Origin: an uncultured bacterium
Lineage (GTDB): Bacteria > Patescibacteriota > Patescibacteriia > Patescibacteriales > UBA12465
Assembly: GCA_937983635.1 (NCBI GenBank)
Contig: CALJZR010000069.1
Span: 1 to 31,529 of the forward strand
Reading direction: 5' to 3'
DNA: 31,529 bases
A model generated the notes under the pieces. It was not told the DNA's origin and ran no database searches. It saw only the letters and a program-made list of their open reading frames with translations. This document shows, in pieces, positions 7,746-15,700 of this stretch. The stretch's first letter is position 1. Each line of letters opens with the position of its first letter. The translations under genes were made by a program, and so were the position numbers.

Positions 7746-8726
7746 ATGAAATTAGAATTAACCGACAAGCTTGATTTTGATCTTTGGGAAAAAACTCTAC
7801 GCTCTCTCCCCGATGGCGCAGAACTTTTGCAGTCTTGTATTTGGGCACAGATTAATAGTGCTAAGACTTTAGTGCATCGTTTTGCTTGGTTGGAGCAAGC
7901 TAAGGTTTTAGTTTTGGCTCAAGTTTTAGAGACGGAGCGTCTTGGCCAGAAAAGTTGGTATCTCCCCCGTGGGCCCTTGTGTTTAAGCTCGGAAAAAGCT
8001 TCTTTTTTGTGGCCTTTAGTCTTTGCGGATTTGCAAGAGCAAGCTCAGCAGAGAGGGGTAATGACGATAAGTTTTGAGCCGGAGAATTGGGGTGATTTTC
8101 AAAATTTTTCTGGAAAAATAATTAAACCCATTCAACCGCAGCGAAGTTTATTTTTAGATTTAAGTTTAGATGAAGAGAAATTATTAGCTCAAATGCATCC
8201 TAAAACTCGTTATAATATCCGTCTGGCGGAAAAGAAGGGGGTGCTTATTGAGCAGGGTCAGGGTGAAGACATTTTATTTTTTTGGGATTTATTACAAATT
8301 ACTACTAAGCGCGACCGTTTTCGAGGGCACGGCCTGTCCCACTATCGCCGTCTTTTAGAGAAGGGTTCTCCAGCTATCGAATTATGGTTAGCCAAGCGGG
8401 GAAATAAAGTTTTGGCAGCTGGGTTATTTTCTTTCTATCAGGGGCGGGCAGTTTATTTACACGGTGCTTCGGCTGATAGCGAACGGCAATATATGGCACC
8501 ATATCTTTTGCAGTGGCAGATGATTAAAAGGGCAAAAGCCTTCGCTTGTCGCTATTATGATTTTTATGGCATTGATGAAAATAAGTGGCCTGGAGTAACT
8601 CGTTTTAAGCGGGGTTTTGGCGGGGAAGAGCGGCTTTATCCTGGAACTTTTACTTTAATTCTTAAGCCACTTGCCTACAATTTTTATTTATTAGCAGCGC
8701 GTTTGCGCCGTTTTCTACCTTTTTAA
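7746..8726 (+). CDS. FemAB-family aminoacyl/peptidyltransferase
   Basis: FemAB proteins are cytoplasmic, membrane-associated GNAT-fold enzymes that use aminoacyl-tRNA to add amino acids to the lipid II peptide bridge. The 326-residue product shows the two-GNAT layout. The N-terminal half includes CIWAQINSAK and the PRGPL element. The second half includes MHPKTRYNIRLAEKKGV (about 151-167), AAGLFSFYQGRAVYLHGAS (about 234-252), and a closing YDFYGIDENKWPGVTRFKRGFGG-type motif (about 275-297) that is highly typical of the family. The amino acid transferred cannot be told from sequence. In Patescibacteria such genes often stand outside the main peptidoglycan cluster. Confidence 0.85.
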   Translation: MKLELTDKLDFDLWEKTLRSLPDGAELLQSCIWAQINSAKTLVHRFAWLEQAKVLVLAQVLETERLGQKSWYLPRGPLCLSSEKASFLWPLVFADLQEQAQQRGVMTISFEPENWGDFQNFSGKIIKPIQPQRSLFLDLSLDEEKLLAQMHPKTRYNIRLAEKKGVLIEQGQGEDILFFWDLLQITTKRDRFRGHGLSHYRRLLEKGSPAIELWLAKRGNKVLAAGLFSFYQGRAVYLHGASADSERQYMAPYLLQWQMIKRAKAFACRYYDFYGIDENKWPGVTRFKRGFGGEERLYPGTFTLILKPLAYNFYLLAARLRRFLPF

Positions 8727-8738
8727 TTTTTATTTTTT

Positions 8739-9194
8739 ATGTTCTCGCTTGATATTGTTAATTTAACCAAACAAACCGTGCCCTTAAAAACTTTAGAGCG
8801 AGTTTTAATTTTCGCCGCCCAGCGCTGGCATATTCATGGTGAATTATCTTTAGTTTTAGCCGGAGACAGCCGTTTGCGCACCCTAAATCGTGACTTTAGA
8901 GGTTATGACCGTTCAACTGATGTGCTCTCTTTTTCCGCTCCTACCGGTACTCCCGGTGCTTTAGGGGAAATTTTTGTTAATCTAGCTGATTGTCAGCGGC
9001 CAGCTAAGTATCGAGAAATTTTTAAAGAAAAACAATCTTTTATCTACCTTCTATTATTTCTTAGTTTACATGGTTTATTACATTTAGCTGGTTATGAAGA
9101 TGAAACTGAAAGTGGGCGCTTGGCCATGGTGGCTAAGGGTGAAAAAATGATGAAAGAATTGGTAAAAAATGCTATAATTAAAGAGCACTGCTAA
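8739..9194 (+). CDS. ybeY: Endoribonuclease YbeY (rRNA maturation factor), altered metal site
   Basis: YbeY is a zinc-dependent single-strand RNase involved in 16S rRNA 3' maturation and ribosome quality control. The 151-residue product has the family's NRDFRGYDRSTDVLSF (50-65), the LGEIFVNL strand (75-82) and the metal motif HGLLHLAGYED (111-121). The first two His ligands (H111, H115) are present. The usual third His of the HGxLHLxGYDH motif is replaced by Asp121. Asp can bind zinc, so activity is possible but the site is non-standard. The gene follows the FemAB-like gene by 12 bases and precedes the next start by three, so it is probably cotranscribed. Confidence 0.9.
   Translation: MFSLDIVNLTKQTVPLKTLERVLIFAAQRWHIHGELSLVLAGDSRLRTLNRDFRGYDRSTDVLSFSAPTGTPGALGEIFVNLADCQRPAKYREIFKEKQSFIYLLLFLSLHGLLHLAGYEDETESGRLAMVAKGEKMMKELVKNAIIKEHC
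9173..9178 (+). promoter_or_regulatory. Possible internal -10 element before the Cys-rich gene
   Basis: A perfect TATAAT lies inside the end of ybeY, about 20 bases before ATG 9198. No good -35 match is present upstream, so this is only a weak promoter candidate for the minor-pilin operon. Confidence 0.3.
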
Positions 9195-9197
9195 AAT

Positions 9198-10559
9198 ATG
9201 CGTTGGCGCTGGTTTTTATTTTTATTGATAACGACAATAACAGGCTTAGCCTGGTCTTTTGGTAATGGCGCTCAGGCTTCAGTTAACGAAAATGTCCGAG
9301 GTTTGGCTAATTCAATTCACGGCTATATCAGTTTTAATTGTTTAGATGATGATTTTGCCGGTCATTTTGTCTTTACCTTTCCCCTCCGTTTTAACGTTCC
9401 TCCTTGTTCTTTTTCTCAGCATGGAGTTAATTTGAATTTGAGTAATAATTTTTCCGGTTTGGCCTGGAATCCTTCTTTAGGTTTTATTGACTTCGGTGCC
9501 ACTAGCACGCCTCCCGATAATTATGCCTCTACTAATGCCCACTGTCTTAATCAGTGTAATGCCGGCAATAGTTGCAGTGCTTGCTATAATGAATCTGATC
9601 AACGCGTTTATGGTTGGGCTAAAATTTTAAGTACAGGTGAGTGGTTGGAGTTAAATAGTGCCATCGCTCCGCCGACGACCATGACTAACTATCTAGCGCC
9701 TCAGCCTGGTATTTTTTCCGGTTATGCCTCTAGTTCTTTCGGAGCAGTTAGTTTTAATTGTAGTAATGATGGCAGCTGCGGCACCTTTAATCATCAGGTT
9801 TATTTGTGGAAGTTAGAGCTTAAAGAAATGACGGCTCCGAATTGGAGTTTTAGTGAGGCTTGTAGTAGCGGTGCTCGTCGGGCGGTTTTTAAATGGACGC
9901 GGAGAAGCGGCACCCAGACTGCTTACCGTTTGCTTATTAATACGGTCAACAGCACCTCCAGCCCCGTCTTTGATTCTGGTATTTTGCCCGGCTCCGCCTC
10001 ACAATTAATTTGTCCCGGGCCTTTGTGCGCCTTTACTCCCGCCTACAACACCTCCTACTATTGGTGGCTACAATTGTGGAATATTGATAACGAGCCGACC
10101 GAGTTTTTTCAGTTTAATACTAGTGTTTACGGAACCAGTACTTTAACTGATAACGTGGCTGGCAATGCCGCCGCCAATCCCGATGATCCTAATTTGACCT
10201 TTACCACCTATAAGCATGAGTTTCCTATGCCTTATTTCACCTGGAGTCCTTTAGAAATTCTTGTTGGTAGTACTACTAATTTTGTGAGTAACTCTAATTA
10301 TTATAGTTCAGCTTTCCCCAACAGTAATGCGCAAAATTGTATTGATGGCGTTTGCCAATTTTTGTGGCAGGTGAGTGATGGCGCTGGCATCATTGCTAAT
10401 GCCACCCGTTCCACCACTAGTATTGTTTTCTTAAATAACAATCCTAAGTCAGTTTCTCTGCGAATTACTGACCCTGACTTATATACCTGTTCTACCTCTT
10501 CGCCAGTTTTGACTATTAACTTTGCTTTACCGATTTGGAAAGAGGTAAAAGCAGAATAA
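9198..10559 (+). CDS. Secreted Cys-rich surface protein heading the minor-pilin operon
   Basis: A 453-residue protein with an N-terminal signal peptide (about 1-27, basic start, hydrophobic core, ends GAQA). The mature part has degenerate copies of a GxAxxxxxGxIxF element (RGLANSIHGYISFNC, SGLAWNPSLGFIDFG, SGYASSSFGAVSFNC), a repeat style I associate with Patescibacteria pilus-locus surface proteins. A Cys-rich segment (around 113-130) follows, then a fibronectin-like domain with YRLLI...SYYWWLQLWN (around 240-300) and a final PKD-like domain. It lies immediately before four minor-pilin genes, where PilY1-type tip adhesins sit in other pilus systems, but I see no PilY1 beta-propeller. A role as pilus-tip or cell-surface binding protein is inferred from context only. 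Confidence 0.75.
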   Translation: MRWRWFLFLLITTITGLAWSFGNGAQASVNENVRGLANSIHGYISFNCLDDDFAGHFVFTFPLRFNVPPCSFSQHGVNLNLSNNFSGLAWNPSLGFIDFGATSTPPDNYASTNAHCLNQCNAGNSCSACYNESDQRVYGWAKILSTGEWLELNSAIAPPTTMTNYLAPQPGIFSGYASSSFGAVSFNCSNDGSCGTFNHQVYLWKLELKEMTAPNWSFSEACSSGARRAVFKWTRRSGTQTAYRLLINTVNSTSSPVFDSGILPGSASQLICPGPLCAFTPAYNTSYYWWLQLWNIDNEPTEFFQFNTSVYGTSTLTDNVAGNAAANPDDPNLTFTTYKHEFPMPYFTWSPLEILVGSTTNFVSNSNYYSSAFPNSNAQNCIDGVCQFLWQVSDGAGIIANATRSTTSIVFLNNNPKSVSLRITDPDLYTCSTSSPVLTINFALPIWKEVKAE

Positions 10560-10562
10560 AAA

Positions 10563-11078
10563 ATGTTAAAAATGTTTAAAAAAATTATTAATAATAAGTC
10601 CGCCTTTAGTTTGATTGAAATCATGGCGGTTTTATTGATTGTTTCTTTGGGCATTATTGGCGTAGCTAATTTAGCCACTCAGAGCATCCAGGCCCAGACT
10701 ATCAATCGCGGCAGTATTGTTGCCTACCAATTAGCGCAAGAGGGCTTGGAAATAGTTCGGCAAGTCCGCGACACTAACTGGCTTCAGGGTAATGATTGGA
10801 AAACTGGTCTTGGCTCCGGCACTTACTGCTTAGATTACAAAAGTCCGGTTTTACGGCCGGTAGCAAGCTTAAATGACTGTAAGCTTTATTTTGATAATAA
10901 TAAATGGTATTACGCCCCTCAGATTGAAGGGGTGGGTATGATTTTTACCGGTTTCCGCCGGGTAGTCGTGATTAATGCCGCCACCTCCAGTGCTACCGTT
11001 ACCGCTCTTGTTTCTTGGGATGATCGCAATAAGGTTTTTCATTACGAAGTTGAAACTGAACTCTATGATTGGCGTTAA
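10563..11078 (+). CDS. Minor pilin, PilV-like
   Basis: A 171-residue prepilin-like protein with a basic leader and the site A|FSLIEIMAVLLIVSLGIIG (from about residue 17). Glu at +5 is present, but the residue before the cut is Ala instead of the normal Gly. The hydrophobic helix and the following AQEGLEIVRQVRDTNW stretch match PilV/GspI-type minor pilins, which prime filament assembly. It starts three bases after the Cys-rich gene and overlaps the next gene by 14 bases, so translation is likely coupled. Confidence 0.85.
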   Translation: MLKMFKKIINNKSAFSLIEIMAVLLIVSLGIIGVANLATQSIQAQTINRGSIVAYQLAQEGLEIVRQVRDTNWLQGNDWKTGLGSGTYCLDYKSPVLRPVASLNDCKLYFDNNKWYYAPQIEGVGMIFTGFRRVVVINAATSSATVTALVSWDDRNKVFHYEVETELYDWR

Positions 11079-11658
11079 ATTTAAAAAATTACAAACAATC
11101 AGAAAAAAGCCTGGTTTTTCTCTAGTTGAATTAATTGTTAGCTTGAGTGTTATCACTTTGTTGACCGGTCTTTTTTTGGCAAACTATCATACTGCTAACC
11201 GCCGCACTGATTTGACTATGACCGCTCAGTCTTTAGTTACCGATATCCGTTACGCCCAAGCTAATGCTTTAGGTCTGATTAAATACGATGGCGCCGTGCC
11301 GGCTGGAGGCTGGGGGGTTTATTTTTCTGCCGGTGGCATGGGTAATGCTAGTAATACCAGTTATGTTATTTTTGCTGATGAAAACGATGATCGCATTTAT
11401 CAAGTGGGGGAGGGAAATGAGGACCTAGGTGGGCGTTTAGTTAATTTGCCGCCAAATATCGTAATTGACAGAATTATGGTTGGTGGGAGTGAAAATGTTC
11501 GGGCGAACGTTACTTTTTTGCCGCCTGACCCTTTAACTCGCATCCAGGGCAGCAGCGGTACTTCAACCTTTTTAGAAATTCGTTTACGAGAAAAGCTTAA
11601 TGACACCACCAAGACTGTTCGGGTTAATTTTCTTGGTTTAGTCGAGGTAATTGATTAG
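11065..11658 (+). CDS. Minor pilin, FimT/GspH-like
   Basis: The start chosen is ATG 11065, overlapping the end of the previous gene by 14 bases, giving 198 residues with a normal short prepilin leader. The frame is open further upstream but that would bury the cleavage site. The site is G|FSLVELIVSLSVITLLTG with Gly -1 and Glu +5. The segment AQSLVTDIRYAQANAL after the helix is typical of FimT/GspH pseudopilins, which act in the tip or initiation complex. Confidence 0.87.
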   Translation: MIGVKFKKLQTIRKKPGFSLVELIVSLSVITLLTGLFLANYHTANRRTDLTMTAQSLVTDIRYAQANALGLIKYDGAVPAGGWGVYFSAGGMGNASNTSYVIFADENDDRIYQVGEGNEDLGGRLVNLPPNIVIDRIMVGGSENVRANVTFLPPDPLTRIQGSSGTSTFLEIRLREKLNDTTKTVRVNFLGLVEVID

Positions 11659-11660
11659 TT

Positions 11661-12218
11661 ATGAACAGAAAACGGCATCTTCATCCCGGCATTACTCTCG
11701 TGGAAGTGATTATTTCCACTACTCTTTTTGTAGTTATTATGCTGTCGATGACGGAAATTTTTAAGATGATTCTCAATAGCCAGCGCCAGGCAATCGCCAC
11801 TCAGAACGTTCAGGAAAATTTAAAATATTTTTTTGAAGTTATTTCTAAAGAGGTGCGGATGGCCAAGCGCGCGGGTGGAGGCTGTGCTCACTTGCCGGCT
11901 AATCGCCGTTTTGCCACCAGTACTAATGCTTTTGGTGATATCTTATATTTAAAAAACTATCATGATGAGTGTGTTGTTTATTATTTAAGTGAAGACAATG
12001 GCATCGTGCGCTTTCGGGTCGATCGTGAAGATGAGTCTGACTTTCTCTCTCCCGCTAAGATTGAAATTACCGACTTGCAGTTTATTGTCCATGAGGAAAA
12101 CAATCAACAAGCCTATATTTCCATTAATTTAGGAGCACATTCCGTTGGTCGTGAGGCTGATTTATCTAGTATGCGCGTCCAAACAACCATTAGTTCGCGT
12201 TATTATCGGAGTAATTAA
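11661..12218 (+). CDS. Minor pilin, PilW/GspJ-like
   Basis: A 185-residue prepilin-like protein whose cleavage motif is G|ITLVEVIISTTLFVVIML, with Ile rather than Phe at +1 but Gly -1 and Glu +5 kept. The following NSQRQAIATQNVQENLKYFFEVISKEVRMA matches the PilW/GspJ pattern. It starts two bases after the FimT-like gene and belongs to the same operon. Confidence 0.85.
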   Translation: MNRKRHLHPGITLVEVIISTTLFVVIMLSMTEIFKMILNSQRQAIATQNVQENLKYFFEVISKEVRMAKRAGGGCAHLPANRRFATSTNAFGDILYLKNYHDECVVYYLSEDNGIVRFRVDREDESDFLSPAKIEITDLQFIVHEENNQQAYISINLGAHSVGREADLSSMRVQTTISSRYYRSN

Positions 12219-12221
12219 AAT

Positions 12222-12599
12222 ATGAGACGAAGATTTAAGAATAAACAGAAGGGAAGTGCAGTTATGCTGACTTTATTTATTTTAAGCTCAGTCATGATTA
12301 TTGTTTTTGGCGGCGCCTCCGTGGTTCTATCAGGATTGAAAATGGGCGGGGTGCAGTCGCAGTCAACTCGAGCCTATTTTGCCGCGGAAGCGGGAGCAGA
12401 AAGGCTTTTATATGATTTTCGCCATACTAGCCAATTTGCGGATACCAGCCAGGCGGGGACTGATAATATTTTTGGCACCACCACTTTAAGCACGGGTAGT
12501 TTTTATATTGTTAATTACGATCATTTTGTCCCTTTTATTAAGTTTACTAGTATCGGCGGCTACGAAGAGACAAAGCGGAGCGTAGAGCTTGATTTTTAA
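12222..12599 (+). CDS. Minor pilin, PilX/GspK-like
   Basis: A 125-residue protein beginning with a basic leader then G|SAVMLTLFILSSVMIIVFGGAS, followed by STRAYFAAEAGAERLLYDFR. The AYFAAEAGAE element is a hallmark of PilX N-terminal domains. As is usual for PilX/GspK-type proteins, Glu +5 is absent, which in related systems marks the subunit placed at the very tip. It is the last gene of the operon and is followed by a strong terminator. Confidence 0.85.
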   Translation: MRRRFKNKQKGSAVMLTLFILSSVMIIVFGGASVVLSGLKMGGVQSQSTRAYFAAEAGAERLLYDFRHTSQFADTSQAGTDNIFGTTTLSTGSFYIVNYDHFVPFIKFTSIGGYEETKRSVELDF

Positions 12600-12615
12600 A
12601 TATATTTTGCTTAGT

Positions 12616-12644
12616 AAAAACGCCCTAAAATAGGGCGTTTTTTT
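12616..12644 (+). terminator. Terminator of the minor-pilin operon
   Basis: A 12-base-pair perfect stem (12616-12627 with 12631-12642) with an AAA loop ends in a T run. Confidence 0.9.
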
Positions 12645-12680
12645 ATATTTTCTAAAGCTCTGTTTTATAGTTGTTAAAGC

Positions 12681-12709
12681 TTTTCATCATTTTAAAAAAA
12701 TGGTATAAT
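12681..12709 (+). promoter_or_regulatory. Promoter of surface protein A (extended -10)
   Basis: TGGTATAAT gives a perfect -10 (12704-12709) with an extended TGG. The -35 at the proper 17-base spacing is only TTTTCA (12681-12686). The predicted leader to the start at 12782 is about 65 bases and pyrimidine-rich. Confidence 0.5.
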
Positions 12710-12781
12710 TTCAGTAAGAAAAGTTTTGTCTTCGGACTTATTTTTTTCTTTTCTTTCCGCTAAAAATTTCCTTTTGTGCTG

Positions 12782-15700
12782 ATGAAACGGAAACAAAAAA
12801 ATCAACTATCGCAAGCGTGCCTTTTGGGTTTGCTGTTTTTTGTTTTAGTCTCAATTTTTATTTTTCAACCTCGGGAAGTTCGGGCGCTCACTGGTGATTA
12901 TAATAAAGCAATTAACGGGACTTTGGCGGCTAGCGAGTGGAATAATCTTGTGAATGATTTTGTGGCCAAGAGTGGTAGTCGTTTAGACGGCTATTTCAGC
13001 ATTAATACCGCTACCTCTTCCACCTATGCTTTAGATATTAACGGCGCTTTGCGGGCCACCAGCATCGAAGGCTCCTACACGGGCTTCTTAAACGCCGCTA
13101 ATATTTCCAGCGGTCAGTTTGGTGCTAACGCTGGTTTTGGTAATTTTAGTTTTCCGGGGAATGTGGGGATTGGGACGACGAATCCGAGACAAAAGCTTGA
13201 AGTAGCAGGCAATATGATGCTGGGTGATGTTATGATAAACGGCACTGGCAGCGAAATAAAACTGACCGATATAAGTGGGGTATATAATAAAAATATTAGA
13301 GCCAACTCCTTTTTTCTAGCTGGGCCGATGTTAGCTGTGGCTGGCTCAATGTCAGGGGATACTTGGACAACGTTTGCGAAAGATCGAACCTATGTGGCAA
13401 ACACTGTCGATTATACTATAGCTCAGAATAACTTGACCTCTGATACGACGGTAAGAAATATTATAATCCGTGCTCAAAATGCATATAGTAGTGCTACAAG
13501 CAATTTGAATGGTGGAAATGTTTATCTATATGGAGGAACTAAAACAGGGGCTGGCTCGGATGGTAATGTAGTCTTGGGTCATACCGGATCTACATCTCTT
13601 GGCAATGTCGGTATTGGCACTACCACCCCCGGCGCGACCCTTGATGTCAACGGTTTGATTAAGATGCGCACCGCCTTGATTACGGCCAATGACGACGTAG
13701 TTAATAAGGGTTATTTAGATTCAGCCTTGGCGAGTACGACCGCCCAAATTATCACCCAGGTTTCTACCAGTAGTTTTTGGCAGGGCAGTATGGCTGGTAA
13801 TATTTATAATTCTAATGCTGGGAATGTGGGAATCGGCACCATTAATCCAAGTGCATTATTTACCGTCGCCGCCAGCAATACTCCTCAGATTCGTATTTTA
13901 GACGAAGATGCCAGCGGTTCAGCTGGAGTAGATTCAACTATTGCTTTTGGGAGGAGGTCGTCTTCGCCGGTGTTGTATGGCACTATCGGTTTTCAGGCCA
14001 ATAACCTTAATATTTCACACCAGACCTCTGTTGGTGGTATTAAATTCCAAACGAATAGTTCTGACAGAATGTTTATAGATAATAGTGGCAATGTCGGGAT
14101 TGGGACAACTAATCCGAGTACTAAATTAGATATTAATTATCAGGGTGTATTTAATCCTGTAACCCCAGGGCTGTCTTCTTATTACGGTCTTCATTTTAGT
14201 GGTCAGACTACCTCAGACTATGCTACTGGCATTACTTGGAATGGCGGGTCTTCTGGTGCGCAAGCTGGTTTGTATGTTCAGGGTTCAGGGGCATATGGCA
14301 CGAAGATGTATTTTGCGACGACTAACGCTTATGTTACCGGCGCGCAGACTCGAATGATGATTGATCATAGCGGCAACGTCGGCATCGGCACTACTACCCC
14401 GAGCACTAGATTGACGGTGGTAGGTTCAGGTAACTACAGTATTAATGCTGGTAATTATAGAATTGGCAACGTGGCCACTCCGGTCTCTGCTTTAGACGCC
14501 GTTAATAAATCTTATTTAGATTCTGCCGTAGGAACGGCACAGACAGCTTTTTGGAATTTGAATGGTTCTAATCTCTACGCCTCTTCTACAGGTTGGAATG
14601 TTGGGATTGGGACGACGAATCCGACTGTTAAGTTTCAGGTTAATGGTGACCAAGTATATTTTAATTTAGCAACTTCTACAGCTGTTGCCGGATTAACTAT
14701 AAATAGCAATTTAAGAATGGGCACGAGTGATAATTATGCTTGGATTCAGTCTCATAGCTCTAGGCCTTTATCCATAAATCCTTTAGGTAATAACGTCGGC
14801 ATTGGTACAACTAACCCTACCGCTCGATTATATGTAAATGGCACCTCTATCTTTAATGACGTCGCCACCTTTACTCAACCGGTAGTCGTAGGGGCTCCGG
14901 TCTTAAATACTCACGCCGCTACTAAGAATTATGTAGATTCGCAGATTTCCTCTTCTACTGGTGCTATCGCTTTCTGGGGAGGATCTTTAGGTGGCAATCT
15001 TTGGAATTTAAATTCTGGGAACATCGGTATTGGGACGACTGCGCCAAATGATAAATTAGTGGTTAGTAATGGAACTGGTGAAATCAGATTTGGGGGAGGG
15101 AACGGAAGAACCCTGTCCGCTTATAATTCTGGCGCCTTGGCAAATTTTGATTTTTTAGCTGTCTCTACGTATTTCAATAGTAATTTTATTTTGGCTTCCA
15201 GAAAACAGATTCAGATGTATAATTATGCGGGAACTAATCCTGTGTATGGCAAAATTCATATACCGAGCAATGAAGCGTTATCCTTTGAGGTTAATGGTTC
15301 TGATAGGCTCGTAATTGATTCTAGTGGAAATGTCGGCATTGGTACAACTAACCCTACCGCTCGATTATATGTTAATGGCACTTCCATCTTTAATGATGTT
15401 GCCACCTTTACCCAGCCAGTAGTCGTAGGGGCTCCGGTCTTAAATACTCACGCCGCTACTAAGAATTATGTTGATTCGCAGATTTCCTCGTCAACTGGGG
15501 CAATTGCTTTCTGGGGAGGGTCTTTAGCTGGCAATGTCTGGAGTTTAAATTCTGGAAACGTGGGTATTGGCACGACCAACCCTGGTACTCCTTTGGCAAT
15601 CCAATCGACTAATCATGAGACTTTGACTTTGCAGAGGGCTGCTTCTAATGTTAGTTGGGCTGTTTGGGAAAAATTCAGACTTTATAATTCTTCAAATTCC

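Noticed and set aside
10301..10678. Minus-strand frame across the end of the Cys-rich gene, and similar antisense frames elsewhere
   Set aside because: They lie opposite well-supported genes, lack start signals and show low-complexity compositions expected of antisense shadows.
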